Shown one piece after another: positions 8,401 to 15,902 of a DNA stretch of 44,754 nt. This DNA comes from JANXLS01 sp038227045 (GTDB taxonomy: Bacteria; Planctomycetota; SZUA-567; H5-PLA8). Within the stretch, counting starts at the first letter, position 1. The number at the start of each line of letters is the position of its first letter. The notes under the pieces are model-generated. The model made no database searches, was not told where the DNA came from, and saw nothing but the letters and a program-made list of their open reading frames with translations. The DNA lies in contig JBBRQD010000039.1 of the NCBI GenBank assembly GCA_038227045.1, forward strand, positions 1 through 44,754, read 5' to 3'. Position numbers and translations under genes: made by a program.

Positions 8401-8757
8401 GGCGCGTTGGGACTGCTGCTCGGAAGTCTGGGGCTGGGCATCGTCGTGCTGCGCAATCTGCTGGAACGCCGCGCCGAAATGGCGATGCTGCGCGCCATCG
8501 GATTCTCGCGGTTCGCCCTTGGTAAAATGATCCTGGCGGAGCACGTCTGGCTGATGCTCCTTGGCCTATTCGCCGGCATATTCGCCGCACTCACCGCCAT
8601 CGCGCCCACGTTGTCGTCTTCGACGGATCTGCTCAAATGGCGCACGATGCACTGGATGCTGCTGGGCATTCTCGCCAGCGGATTGGGCTCAATGCTGCTG
8701 GCCGCCTGGAGCGCCCTGCGCGCGCCGCTGCTCGACAGCTTGAAATCGGAAACGTGA
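5416..8757 (+). CDS. Large FtsX-family ABC permease
   Basis: It encodes 1113 residues with a GTG start that overlaps the ATPase stop. It has an N-terminal membrane segment (about 15-36), a long periplasmic part, a first FtsX domain (segments near 500, 555 and 605) and two further segments near 650-700. A second periplasmic part and a C-terminal FtsX domain (near 985, 1040 and 1080) follow. The motif ERRAEMAMLRAIGFSR marks the second FtsX domain. About ten membrane segments and two FtsX units match the YbbP-like double permeases. These can work as a single subunit with an ATPase dimer. The substrate is unknown. Confidence 0.92.
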   Translation: MTRFALILKSARYHWRANLGAVLAAAAGCAVLVGALIVGDSVRYTLHTMAVERLGKIDSVLLGQDRFFKDDLGKRLESASQGNESAIPLLLLPCVCSSDANSLRANDVQICGINDEFWTWDASSYSAELSGKGPPLKSGEAIINVKLAQLLQVKGGDTVRVRIYKPGLLSHDAPLGGRDDQAAFLRAKIKAVIPARGLGRFSLQGNQTVPANIFVPMADVQEVLESKGRANVLLIAAPKATPLDPQTVSIPPPLVRAWTLDDAQLNMRADKEHGFAELSTPRVFLDDALTNELLKEKGASGIATYFVNFIRANEKETPYSMVTGATSSLVDADLKDDEIVLNQWTADDLSAKIGDSVVLEYYSVGLLRKMETRKATFKLKAIVPIEGLRADKQLMPDFPGIADVDSTHDWKAGVDIDMKKIRAKDEDYWKKYRGTPKAFITLKRATELWKNRFGTYTAVRFPLEKDPHSILKYAQPAQLGMPLLPVKEQALKAVDKSMDFGGLFLGLSFFLIVAALLLMALIFQFGVESRARETGVLLALGFRARSVRFLLWSEGLAAAALGTPLGALGGILYARFLIASLATRWQGAVGGAALEYHAEPLSIVIGCLSSMGAAALAIYFAVRKQAARPARELLASHGGESLPAATRIIAWKIAGALSMLGAVSLIALGFKSGGAEAAGYFFGSGALLLIFALAVIRWLLVEPKSTEGATAPSLYALGLRAARRKPGRSLAAVALLASGAFLVSAIGINELDAAAGANLKTSGTGGFALFGRSTIPVFNDLNDKAKNGGREKAGVSDKGLENTAIYPLRVKSGDEASCLNLNRAQRPRILGVPDSFMVRGGFTFSQTLKSNFQTYDNPWQRLHSSFYPDENMESPIPAVCDEQSMMWALGLGLGDTLDIQDERGRTRKLKLVGALANSILQGSILIAEDEFLKLYPSESGYQYFLIDVPKEDAANVAKILADALQDSGFEAQSAVSRLAEFNAVQNTYLTTFQALGALGLLLGSLGLGIVVLRNLLERRAEMAMLRAIGFSRFALGKMILAEHVWLMLLGLFAGIFAALTAIAPTLSSSTDLLKWRTMHWMLLGILASGLGSMLLAAWSALRAPLLDSLKSET

Positions 8758-8766
8758 AATTCCTCT

Positions 8767-9102
8767 TCATGTCGGCTTCGGCAGAACCGCGAAGTACACG
8801 GCTGCCATGATCAACCCGAACGCAACGAGGTGGTTCCAGCGCGGAAATTCCTTGAAATACACAATCGCGAATACCGTGAAGACAAGCAGGGAGAGAACTT
8901 CCTGGATGATCTTCAACTGATACTTGTCGAACTTCTCCACGCCGTAACGATTGGCCGGCACTTGTAGGCAGTATTCGAAAAACGCGATGCCCCAACTGAT
9001 CAGGATCGCCTGCCAAATCGGCGATTTGGTATCTTTTAGATGACCGTACCACGCGACGGTCATGAAAATGTTGCTCAAGAAAAGCAGGACGATTGTTGAC
9101 AT
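8767..9102 (-). CDS. DUF486 small membrane protein (DMT-like)
   Basis: It encodes 111 residues with four membrane segments. The sequence IFMTVAWYGHLK, ISWGIAFFEYCLQVPANR and the ending AFGLIMAAVYFAV are typical of DUF486 (COG3169), a half-size relative of the drug/metabolite transporter family. Family members have the usual length of about 110-115 residues. Function is not established. It is convergent with the large permease, with 9 bases between stops. No clear Shine-Dalgarno precedes the ATG. Confidence 0.88.
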   Translation of the reverse strand: MSTIVLLFLSNIFMTVAWYGHLKDTKSPIWQAILISWGIAFFEYCLQVPANRYGVEKFDKYQLKIIQEVLSLLVFTVFAIVYFKEFPRWNHLVAFGLIMAAVYFAVLPKPT

Positions 9103-9159
9103 GATTATTTGGGTTGAAGGTTTGAAAGTTGAAGGTTAAAGGTTTTTTGAATGCGAGGA

Positions 9160-9186
9160 AAAGACGGGCCAAAGCGGCCCGTCTTT
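9160..9186 (-). terminator. Rho-independent terminator of the VOC protein gene
   Basis: A perfect 11-bp stem (aaagacgggcc / ggcccgtcttt) with a five-base loop is followed by a T-run when read on the minus strand. It lies just after the stop of the VOC gene. Confidence 0.8.
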
Positions 9187-9200
9187 AAGGATTCATTGAA

Positions 9201-9557
9201 TTACATCGAATGCAGTGCGATGCGATTGCCTTCGCTGTCCAGCACGACGGCGCGGAAACCATATGAGCCGATGGGGTGCTTGGGCTGAAGAATCTTGCCG
9301 CCGTTCGGCACAACTTTCGCGATCGCGTCGTCCAGCCTCCCTTGTGCGCTCAAGTACAACAAGACGCCATGCGGCGACGGTGCTTCGCCCTCCTTCTTGA
9401 AAATGCAGCCGGACACGTCGTTGTCCTTGTGCGGCAATACAAAACCCTCCATTCCGGGAATAGGTTCGCATTTCGCGTTCAGCACCGCCGAATAAAACGT
9501 CTCCGCGCGCTTCACATCGCTCGAGGGAATATCGAACCACACCGCCACATTGGCCAT
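9201..9557 (-). CDS. VOC-family (glyoxalase/bleomycin-resistance-like) protein
   Basis: It encodes 118 residues. The N-terminus VAVWFDIPSSDVKRAETFY followed by FVLPHKDNDVSGCIFKK, and a second half with YLSAQGRLDDAIAKV and a terminal DSEGNRIALHSM, show the paired beta-alpha-beta units of the VOC fold. These single-domain proteins include metal-dependent lyases and many of unknown substrate. The start at 9557 has GGAGG upstream; a longer frame to 9674 has no ribosome site. Its own terminator lies at 9160-9186. Confidence 0.9.
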   Translation of the reverse strand: MANVAVWFDIPSSDVKRAETFYSAVLNAKCEPIPGMEGFVLPHKDNDVSGCIFKKEGEAPSPHGVLLYLSAQGRLDDAIAKVVPNGGKILQPKHPIGSYGFRAVVLDSEGNRIALHSM

Positions 9558-9690
9558 GATACATTCCTCCAAAGGTAAGGGGTTGACTACGGGCACGATA
9601 ATTATCAGCGCGCAGGCGCTATTGTCCAAAGAAACCTGGCAAATGAATAAATGCATCCGCGCCGCGTCTGGCAATTGGCGGGCGCGCCGC

Positions 9691-9696
9691 TATACT
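9691..9696 (+). promoter_or_regulatory. Candidate sigma-70 -10 box (TATACT)
   Basis: TATACT, with CTGGCA 17 bases upstream as a weak -35, lies about 43 bases before the ATG of the secreted protein gene. It lies between that gene and the divergent VOC gene. Confidence 0.4.
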
Positions 9697-9738
9697 GTTT
9701 TGCTCGTTGCGACCATCATTTTCCCGAAGGAGGATTCC

Positions 9739-10281
9739 ATGTACAAAGCCATGTTGTTGTCCGCCGCGCTGCTGTCGATCGCGTGCGCCGCATCGTTCGC
9801 CGAAGACGCCAAGACCAAGCCCGTCGAATTTGGCAAGGGTGCCAAGCACACGCTCGTGCTTCCTGAAACCTGGAAGTCGACCGTTCCCGAAACAGGCATG
9901 CGCGCGCTCGAAGTCGCCGTGCCCAAGACCGGCGACGACAAGGAAGATGCCGAAATTACGGTCTTCATGTTTCCGAGCGGCGGCGGATTGGCCGGCAACC
10001 TGCCGCGTTGGACAGGCCAGTTTGGCGGAGCCGAATCGCTCAAAGCTCAGCGGAAAATCAAAACGGCGGGCGGCATCGAAGCCGACATCGCCGAATTGGA
10101 AGGCCCCTATAAAGGGATGAACAAAGATGGCCCGATGACCACTGCAAAAGAGGGTTTCAAAATGCTCGGCGCCGTGATCGTCACCGACGCCGGCGAATTC
10201 TACATCAAGCTGATCGGTCCGAAAGCAACCGTCGACGCCGCCAAAGCTGCGTTCGACAAAGCGATCGAATCGTTCAAGTAG
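9739..10281 (+). CDS. Secreted protein of planctomycete-type family, unknown function
   Basis: It encodes 180 residues with a signal peptide of about 21 residues ending ASFAED. Features such as LPETWKSTVPETGMRALEV, AEITVFMFPSGGG, NLPRWTGQF and MLGAVIVTDAGEFYIKL match a family of small secreted proteins that I recall from planctomycetes and verrucomicrobia; no function is known. An AGGAGG lies a few bases before the ATG. It is a single-gene unit with a promoter upstream and a strong terminator at 10317-10341. Confidence 0.8.
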   Translation: MYKAMLLSAALLSIACAASFAEDAKTKPVEFGKGAKHTLVLPETWKSTVPETGMRALEVAVPKTGDDKEDAEITVFMFPSGGGLAGNLPRWTGQFGGAESLKAQRKIKTAGGIEADIAELEGPYKGMNKDGPMTTAKEGFKMLGAVIVTDAGEFYIKLIGPKATVDAAKAAFDKAIESFK

Positions 10282-10316
10282 GGGAGCAGGAATAAGGGTT
10301 AGGGGCTAGGGAAATG

Positions 10317-10341
10317 TGCGGGCTTCGGCCCGCATTTTTTT
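10317..10341 (+). terminator. Rho-independent terminator
   Basis: The stem tgcgggc / gcccgca with a ttcg tetraloop is followed by seven Ts. It follows the secreted protein gene and precedes the NUDIX gene by about 10 bases. Confidence 0.9.
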
Positions 10342-10350
10342 GAGGGACTC

Positions 10351-10785
10351 ATGCAAAACTCGACACGCTTGTTTGTAGACGGCGCTCTGTTTTCCGGCGA
10401 GTGCAAATTGCTGCTGATTCGGCGGCTCGACGGCGTCTGGGAATTGCCAAACGGGCTGCTCGAATTCGGCGAAGAACCCGAAATGGGCGCGGCACGCGTG
10501 TTCGCGGAATTGACCGGAATCGACGCCGCGCCGGACCGGCCGCTGGGTGCGTGGAGCCTGATCGAAACCAAAGGAGAATCGCGCGTTCACGCGGTCCACA
10601 TCGGTTACACGTTGACACTGACCGGAACGCTGCTGAGCGTCGAACTCGACCCCGAGACGCACGCGACATTCGCATGGCTCAATCAAAAAGAACTCGCGGC
10701 GCGCATCGAATCGCCGCCGCTGCTGCGCTCGTGTGAGCGGGCGTTCGTCGCGCTCGTTCAGCCGCGGAAGAATAAGCAGAAGTAG
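10351..10785 (+). CDS. NUDIX-fold protein with a degenerate NUDIX box
   Basis: It encodes 144 residues of the NUDIX fold: LLLIRRLDGVWELPNG, then the box region starting at G35 (GLLEFGEEPEMGAA) and RVFAELTGI (49-57). In the consensus REUxEExGU the second position is Glu; here it is Val50, and the second Glu of the EE pair is Leu54. Both normally help bind metal, so hydrolysis may be weak or lost. It could act as a binding or regulatory domain. It follows a terminator closely, so it needs its own promoter, which I could not pin down. Confidence 0.85.
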   Translation: MQNSTRLFVDGALFSGECKLLLIRRLDGVWELPNGLLEFGEEPEMGAARVFAELTGIDAAPDRPLGAWSLIETKGESRVHAVHIGYTLTLTGTLLSVELDPETHATFAWLNQKELAARIESPPLLRSCERAFVALVQPRKNKQK

Positions 10786-10794
10786 GACGGCCGA

Positions 10795-11343
10795 TTACTT
10801 GCGATTTAGGATCAAATAAACGATCGCAGCAATCAATCCAAATATCGCGCCCAAATAACTCCAACCGTGCAAGTACGCGACGATGGCGAATTCGCGCGTG
10901 TGCTCCAGTTTCAATTCTTCTCGCCAATCCTGCCAATCATCGATTCCGCTGCCTTGTGTCTGAAAATATCCAAGCAATACGCCGATTATTCCGCAAATAA
11001 TCGCGGTGCCGATCAAAATCGCGAATGCGTTCAGTACGCGTTTCGTTGCTCTCTCAATGGGCAGAAATCCATAGCCGATTCTGCCGATGATCCAGCCCGC
11101 AATCATGCCTACCCACCAACTCGCCAGGAAGCCGACCTCTGCCGCAAAGACGCGCGGAGGCCAGCCGAAATTGGCGTGAGCGAATTGTTGGAATTTCATT
11201 TTTTTGAAATACTCCGGCGAAATGGAGTAGCTGATTTGATCGTGCAATGCGCCGTAAATTCCGGCGACAAGCACTCCGAACAGAGTTGCCCCGAGCATGT
11301 AAAGGAAGCTTCGCACCGAAAGCTTGGGATAGAGTAGGTTCAT
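10795..11343 (-). CDS. Membrane protein of unknown function
   Basis: It encodes 182 residues with four membrane segments (near residues 10-30, 70-90, 100-122 and 155-177). Between the first and second is a soluble stretch with SYSISPEYFKK and FGWPP. Planctomycete genomes carry similar four-segment proteins with an LVYG-HDQI-EYF stretch, of unknown role (recollection). The start at 11343 was chosen because the longer frame, back to 11727, overlaps the divergent zinc-binding protein gene. No good ribosome site is visible. It ends 9 bases from the NUDIX stop, in convergent orientation. Confidence 0.75.
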   Translation of the reverse strand: MNLLYPKLSVRSFLYMLGATLFGVLVAGIYGALHDQISYSISPEYFKKMKFQQFAHANFGWPPRVFAAEVGFLASWWVGMIAGWIIGRIGYGFLPIERATKRVLNAFAILIGTAIICGIIGVLLGYFQTQGSGIDDWQDWREELKLEHTREFAIVAYLHGWSYLGAIFGLIAAIVYLILNRK

Positions 11344-11466
11344 TAAAACGCTTAACCATCGAACCTGATGGAAGACAGCGCGAAAATTTGCGTATGAGCT
11401 TTTTCGATGCGCACCGAATCGGGACCGGGACAGTCCTGCCACTTTCTCATTTCCTCTGGCGTCCCC

Positions 11467-11488
11467 GGTATTATTAGGTATTATCACC
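11467..11488. promoter_or_regulatory. Candidate Zur/Fur-type operator before znuA
   Basis: The AT-rich imperfect palindrome GGTATTATTAGG-TATTATCACC stands in otherwise GC-richer DNA between the divergent membrane protein gene and the zinc uptake operon. TGATAATA on the minus strand resembles a Fur-family half-site. Repression by a zinc sensor would fit the downstream genes. No zur gene is in the window, so this is a guess from position and composition. Confidence 0.3.
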
Positions 11489-11517
11489 GTTTTAAAGACT
11501 GGGGAATCGATCGAATC

Positions 11518-12492
11518 ATGCGCATGGGCGGTGTGTTGGGCGTGGCGGCAATTGCGGTTGCGTTGGGTCTCGGAATTTTTCTGTTCTCGAAAAAACCGGA
11601 CTCGGCCGATTCGGGGCGCGTGCAGTTGTGTGCAACCATTTCGCCGCTGGCCGATTGGGTGCGCGAGGTTGCCGGCGAGGATGCCGACGTTCACTGCCTC
11701 GTCGATGGCTCCAAAGATCCGCACCATTTCGAGCCGTCGCCGCAGGACGCGGTGCGCGTGAGTTCGTCGCGCGCGATTTTTTCAATCGGTTTGGATTTGG
11801 ACGAATGGGCGGACAAGCTCGTCGAAAATGCCGGGCGAGGCGACAAACTTGTGTTGTTCGAAACAGGCGGATGGATCACGCCGCGCAAACTTGAAATCCA
11901 CGAAATCGCCATCCATGGCACGGCAAATCCGAATGCGAAAAAAGCGGAAGAACATCATCACCACGAGCACGGCGGCGACCCGCATTATTGGCACGATCCG
12001 AAGCTCGCAATGACGGTCGTCAGCCGCATCGCCGACGAGTTGTCCAAGATCGATTCCGCGCACAAATCCGGCTACGAAAAGCGGCGCGATGCGTGCCTGG
12101 CGAAACTGAAGACGCTCGACGACCGCATCGAAGCCGTCGCAAAAAAAATTCCCGCTGGAAAACAGATCGTCACGTTTCACGACGCCTACGGCTACATCTT
12201 CGAGCGCCTGCATATTCACGTGGCGGCAGTCGTGCAAGTCAGTCCGGGCGTGGAAGTCTCGTTGAAGGATTGCACCGAAGCGATCGCGGCCATGCGCGCG
12301 ATCAAGCAAAACGTGGTCTTCAAGGAACCGGCGGGCTCGGACAGAGCCATCGAAATCATCGGCAAAGAACTGGGAATCGCACGCGTCGAAATCCTCGATC
12401 CGCTCGACAACGAAGACAGCCCCGTCGGCAAAAATTATTTCGAACGGATGCAGCACAACATCGAAATTCTCGAAAAAACGCTCGGTGAATAA
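11518..12492 (+). CDS. znuA: Zinc ABC transporter substrate-binding protein
   Basis: It encodes 324 residues of the cluster A-I metal-binding proteins. Residues 5-24 form a signal or anchor without a lipobox Cys. Ligand candidates are the His pair in KDPHHFEP (69-70), His in TFHDAYGYIFE, and Asp in ILDPLDNED. A His-rich loop (EEHHHHEH, about 144-151, then HYWHD) lies between strands, as in zinc-specific ZnuA and unlike manganese-specific members. The start at 11518 (a Met follows two codons later) gives a proper signal sequence; a longer frame from 11407 adds an unlikely leader. First gene of the znuACB operon. Confidence 0.92.
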   Translation: MRMGGVLGVAAIAVALGLGIFLFSKKPDSADSGRVQLCATISPLADWVREVAGEDADVHCLVDGSKDPHHFEPSPQDAVRVSSSRAIFSIGLDLDEWADKLVENAGRGDKLVLFETGGWITPRKLEIHEIAIHGTANPNAKKAEEHHHHEHGGDPHYWHDPKLAMTVVSRIADELSKIDSAHKSGYEKRRDACLAKLKTLDDRIEAVAKKIPAGKQIVTFHDAYGYIFERLHIHVAAVVQVSPGVEVSLKDCTEAIAAMRAIKQNVVFKEPAGSDRAIEIIGKELGIARVEILDPLDNEDSPVGKNYFERMQHNIEILEKTLGE

Positions 12493-12505
12493 TGAGATCT
12501 TTCCT

Positions 12506-13321
12506 ATGCCGGTGATTCAATTCAAAGACGCCACCTTCGCTTACACGCCCGGCGTGCCGGTCTTGGATTGCGTCAATTTAGAAGTGCGCGATGGCGAGTT
12601 TCTCGGCCTGATCGGGCCCAATGGCGGCGGCAAAACGACGCTGCTAAAATTGCTGCTTGGCGTGTTGAAACCGGATTCCGGCGAAGTGCGCGTGCTCGGG
12701 CGTCTGGCCCACACATTGGGGCGAGACCGGCGGCTGTTGGGCTATGTGCCGCAGGATGTCTCGGTGCCGAAACAATTTCCCGCAACTGTTTTCGATGTCG
12801 CATTAATGGGCACGTACGCCACGTTGGGTTTGTTCAAGCGCCCTGGAAAAGCCGAGCGTGATGCCACGATGGAGGCGCTCGACCACGTCGGATTGAAGGG
12901 CTTTGAAGAGCGCCTCGCGAGCAATCTGTCCGGCGGCCAGCAGCAGCGGCTTTCGATTGCGCGCGCGCTGGTGGCGCGGCCGAAATTGCTGCTGCTCGAC
13001 GAGCCGACCAGCGGACTCGACACCGGCGGCCAATCGCAGCTTTTCGCGATGCTCAAGGAATTGCGCGCGCTCTACGAATTGACGGTGGTGATGGTTTCGC
13101 ACGATGTCACCGCGCTGGCCCACTACGCCAATCAGCTCGCCTGTCTCAACAAAACGCTGCACTGGCACGACCGCAGCGAACTGATCAGCGAAGCCGTCTT
13201 GCGCAAAGTATACGCCTGCGAACTCGACGCCTTTTTCATCCAGCACCGCGAGCACCTGCGCGAATTTCACGGCGACACAGCGCCGGCGGGACACGCGAAT
13301 GGGCCGCATTGCGAGCATTAA
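12506..13321 (+). CDS. znuC: Zinc ABC transporter ATPase
   Basis: It encodes 271 residues, the ATPase of the zinc importer. It has Walker A GPNGGGKT (37-44), Q-loop YVPQDVSVPKQFP, signature LSGGQQQR, Walker B LLLLDEPTSGLD and H-loop His in MVSHD. The C-terminus is His-containing (HREHLREFHG, then HANGPHCEH), a tail seen in several zinc transporter ATPases that may sense zinc. Most relatives begin with a strand like MPVIQFKDATFAY, so ATG 12506 is preferred. An in-frame GTG at 12485 would overlap znuA by 8 bases but has no ribosome site. It runs into znuB with a 20-base gap. Confidence 0.92.
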   Translation: MPVIQFKDATFAYTPGVPVLDCVNLEVRDGEFLGLIGPNGGGKTTLLKLLLGVLKPDSGEVRVLGRLAHTLGRDRRLLGYVPQDVSVPKQFPATVFDVALMGTYATLGLFKRPGKAERDATMEALDHVGLKGFEERLASNLSGGQQQRLSIARALVARPKLLLLDEPTSGLDTGGQSQLFAMLKELRALYELTVVMVSHDVTALAHYANQLACLNKTLHWHDRSELISEAVLRKVYACELDAFFIQHREHLREFHGDTAPAGHANGPHCEH

Positions 13322-13341
13322 CCGGAAAATCTGCGATCCCA

Positions 13342-14205
13342 ATGTCCTTCCTGGAACTCATCCTCACCACGCCCCTCATTCGAAACGCCATGATCGCCGG
13401 CGCATTGACGGGCGTGTGCTGCGCCTGCCTCTCGCCGCTGGTCGTACTCAAGCGCATGGCGTTTGTCGGCGACGGCATCGCGCACGCGTCGTACGGCGGC
13501 ATGGGATTGGCGTTGTTTTTAATGAGCAGCGCGGGATTCTACAGTATCGAAGTGCAGCTCGCGACGCTGGCGTTTTCACTGGTGCTGGGCGCGTTGATCG
13601 GCTACGTCACGCGCCGCCCCGACGGTCTTGAAAAGCTCGGCGAAGACAGCGTCATCGGGATCGCATTTTCGGTCTGCATGGCGCTGGGCGCATTGTTAAT
13701 CAAGCTACGCCAGGCTCGCGCGCCGCAGTCCATTCCGTCCATCGACGTTTTTCTGTTCGGCAGCATGTTGAACATCGGCTGGACCGACATCGTACTGTTG
13801 ACCCTGGCATTAGGGGCGGTCATGTTCATGCTGTTTGCGCTGAATAAGGAACTGCTGTTTTACGCCTTCGACGCGCGGCTGGCCGAAATCAGCGGCGTGC
13901 GCGCGGGGGCGATTCACTATATTTTTATTATGCTGCTGGTGCTGACGGTGACGGTGTCGGCGCGCGTCGTCGGCATCGTGCTGGTCAGCGCGACGCTGAT
14001 CATCCCCGGCGCAGTGGGCTTGCGCGTCTGCAAGCGGCTGGCCCCGGCCATGGCCATCGCTGCGTTAATCGGATTCGTCAGTTTCGAGCTGGGCGTGTAC
14101 GCTTCGTACGCGCTCAACGTCCCGCCGGGCTCGGCCATTGTCCTGATCCAATTCGCGTTTTTGCCCTTGGCGCCGTTGCTAAAGAAACGCGACGCGCTCG
14201 GCTGA
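13342..14205 (+). CDS. znuB: Zinc ABC transporter permease
   Basis: It encodes 287 residues of the ABC-3 (ZnuB/MntB) membrane family with about eight segments. Typical features are LIRNAMIAGALTGVCCACLS near the start, FVGDGIAHASYGG, and RVVGIVLVSATLIIPGA in the C-terminal half. It is the last gene of the operon. ATG 13342 begins at the usual family position; an upstream frame extension starts inside znuC. Repeat family A begins within three bases of its stop. Confidence 0.92.
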   Translation: MSFLELILTTPLIRNAMIAGALTGVCCACLSPLVVLKRMAFVGDGIAHASYGGMGLALFLMSSAGFYSIEVQLATLAFSLVLGALIGYVTRRPDGLEKLGEDSVIGIAFSVCMALGALLIKLRQARAPQSIPSIDVFLFGSMLNIGWTDIVLLTLALGAVMFMLFALNKELLFYAFDARLAEISGVRAGAIHYIFIMLLVLTVTVSARVVGIVLVSATLIIPGAVGLRVCKRLAPAMAIAALIGFVSFELGVYASYALNVPPGSAIVLIQFAFLPLAPLLKKRDALG

Positions 14206-14207
14206 TT

Positions 14208-14250
14208 CCGCGGTAATCTGTGTTCATTTGCGTTCATCGGCGATTGAGTA
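14208..14250. repeat. Repeat family A, single arm
   Basis: The stretch ccgcggtaatctgtgttcat followed by ttgcgttcatcggcgattga matches the right arm of the 31941-32043 element, including the terminal cgattgagta. No second arm is visible. It lies directly after the znuB stop. Confidence 0.65.
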
Positions 14251-14317
14251 TACTGCTGATAAAGTCGTTAAGTATCGAGTCTTTTTCGGTCAGCACATGC
14301 ACAACCCTCGGTCCACT

Positions 14318-15031
14318 ATGCCTGGAATTTTCCTTTCCGCCGAATGGCGCCATCTGGCGATGCTCAATTACGAAGTGGATCCGGCGATTCTGAAAGCGCG
14401 CGTACCGGCGGGAACGGAGATCGACCTGTTCGAAGGCAAAGCGCTGGTCAGCGTGGTCGGCTTTATGTTTTTGAAGACGCGCGTGCTCGGCATTCCGATT
14501 CCGTTTCATACGAATTTTCCCGAGCTCAATCTGCGTTTTTACATTAAGCGTCCGCATCCTGACGGCGGCCGGCGCGCGGTCGCGTTCGTCAAGGAACTCG
14601 TCCCGCGCTTCGCCATCGCGTTTGTCGCTCGGACGCTGTACAACGAGAACTATGTCGCGCTGCCGATGCGCCACACGCTCGAACAAAACGCCTCCGGCAT
14701 CGCGGTGAGTTACGAATGGAAACTCGGCGGACGCTGGCAGAAACTGAGCATGCGCTGCAAAGGCGCAGCAGCGATCCCGCCAAAAGGTTCCGCAGCCGAA
14801 TTCATCACTGAACATTATTGGGGCTACGCCGCGCAACCGCGCGGCGGCACGATGGAATACCAGGTTGCGCACCCGCAGTGGCGCACGTGGACCGCCGAGG
14901 ACTACACGTTCGACACTGACGTCAAGGCACTGTACGGCGATGAATTTGCTTCATTCTTGAGCACAAAACCAGTGTCCGCGATTTTAGCCGAAGGATCGCC
15001 AATAACGGTCTCGAAGGGAGTCAAGTTTTAA
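14318..15031 (+). CDS. DUF2071 (YqjF-like) protein
   Basis: It encodes 237 residues matching COG3361/DUF2071: FLSAEWRHLAMLNYEVDP at the start, VPAGTEIDLFEGKALVSVVGF, NLRFYIKRP and a C-terminal half with TEHYWGYAAQPRGG. The family is widespread and its function is not established. The fold resembles acetoacetate decarboxylase. Two Met codons are possible (14297 and 14318). Neither has a clear ribosome site, and 14318 fits the usual family N-terminus. A hairpin terminator follows at 15064. Confidence 0.85.
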   Translation: MPGIFLSAEWRHLAMLNYEVDPAILKARVPAGTEIDLFEGKALVSVVGFMFLKTRVLGIPIPFHTNFPELNLRFYIKRPHPDGGRRAVAFVKELVPRFAIAFVARTLYNENYVALPMRHTLEQNASGIAVSYEWKLGGRWQKLSMRCKGAAAIPPKGSAAEFITEHYWGYAAQPRGGTMEYQVAHPQWRTWTAEDYTFDTDVKALYGDEFASFLSTKPVSAILAEGSPITVSKGVKF

Positions 15032-15063
15032 AGCGAATGAAGGATCCATTGTTTCTGACCAAG

Positions 15064-15101
15064 TTGTGGTGCAGGCGTGACGCCCGCACCACAATCCTTT
15101 T
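15064..15101 (+). terminator. Probable terminator
   Basis: The stem ttgtggtgc / gcaccacaa encloses an inner ggcg-tga-cgcc hairpin and is followed by tccttttt. It lies 33 bases after the DUF2071 stop. Confidence 0.7.
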
Positions 15102-15249
15102 TCAATCGGTTGCGAATGCCAGTTTTTGACGTAAACTACGCGCACTGCTCGCGGCCACGAGTTGTTATTCGTGACCGCTCCTGGGATAGGCTGTAAAGTT
15201 TGTTATTGCATCATGTCGTTTCCATACCAAAAATAGGAACTCGCCCTGA

Positions 15250-15894
15250 ATGGCAGAACGCGCGGAGAGTCTAAATGCAGCACCGCCGCGCGCCATTGAG
15301 CGATCCGCCGTGCGGCCGACCGACGAAGCTCTGATGCAGGATTTGGCGCAGGGCGCGAATCTCGCGTTTGAAGAACTGTTGACGCGCTATGAGACGCCGG
15401 TCATCACTTTTTGTTACGCGTTTCTCCGCAACCGCGAGGCGGCGGAGGATATCGCGCAAGAGACGTTCATGCGCGTCTTCCGCAACGCGAAGCGCTATCA
15501 GCCCGTCGCGAAATTCACAACGTGGCTCTACAAAATCGCCGCCAATCTGTGCATCAACGAACTCAAGAAAGGCAAACTGCGCAGCACGCTGTCGCTCGAC
15601 GAACCGGCGGGGCCGGACCCGGACGGTTCGCGGATTGTCGAGCGCATCGCGGCGGACACCGCGTCGCCGCTGAGCGAACTGGAGCGCCAGGAAGCTCAAT
15701 CCCTGATCAGCAAAGCCATCGAACATCTTCCCCCCGATCAGCGCACGACGCTTGTCATGGTTGAATACCATCAAATGCAATACCAGGACATCGCCGAGAT
15801 TCTGGAAGTTTCAGTGAGCGCGATCAAAATGCGCGTCAAACGCGCGCGCGAAACGCTGCGTGAAACGCTAAAGATGCTTCAAGGCGGGATTTAA
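15250..15894 (+). CDS. ECF RNA polymerase sigma factor
   Basis: It encodes 214 residues. Region 2 (about 35-105) holds AFEELLTRYETPVITFCY, DIAQETFMRVF and FTTWLYKIAANLCINELKK. Region 4 (about 155-205) holds LPPDQRTTLVMVEYHQM and an HTH with YQDIAEILEVSVSAIKMRVKRAR. It is RpoE-like and should direct polymerase to a private promoter set under control of the anti-sigma factor encoded downstream. The gap to that gene (178 bases) contains a perfect long hairpin, which is unusual for such pairs. Confidence 0.95.
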   Translation: MAERAESLNAAPPRAIERSAVRPTDEALMQDLAQGANLAFEELLTRYETPVITFCYAFLRNREAAEDIAQETFMRVFRNAKRYQPVAKFTTWLYKIAANLCINELKKGKLRSTLSLDEPAGPDPDGSRIVERIAADTASPLSELERQEAQSLISKAIEHLPPDQRTTLVMVEYHQMQYQDIAEILEVSVSAIKMRVKRARETLRETLKMLQGGI

Positions 15895-15902
15895 CATTGC
15901 CG

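Noticed and set aside
9201..9674. Longer N-terminus of the VOC protein
   Set aside because: The extra 39 residues have no ribosome site and do not fit the family; GGAGG precedes the start at 9557.
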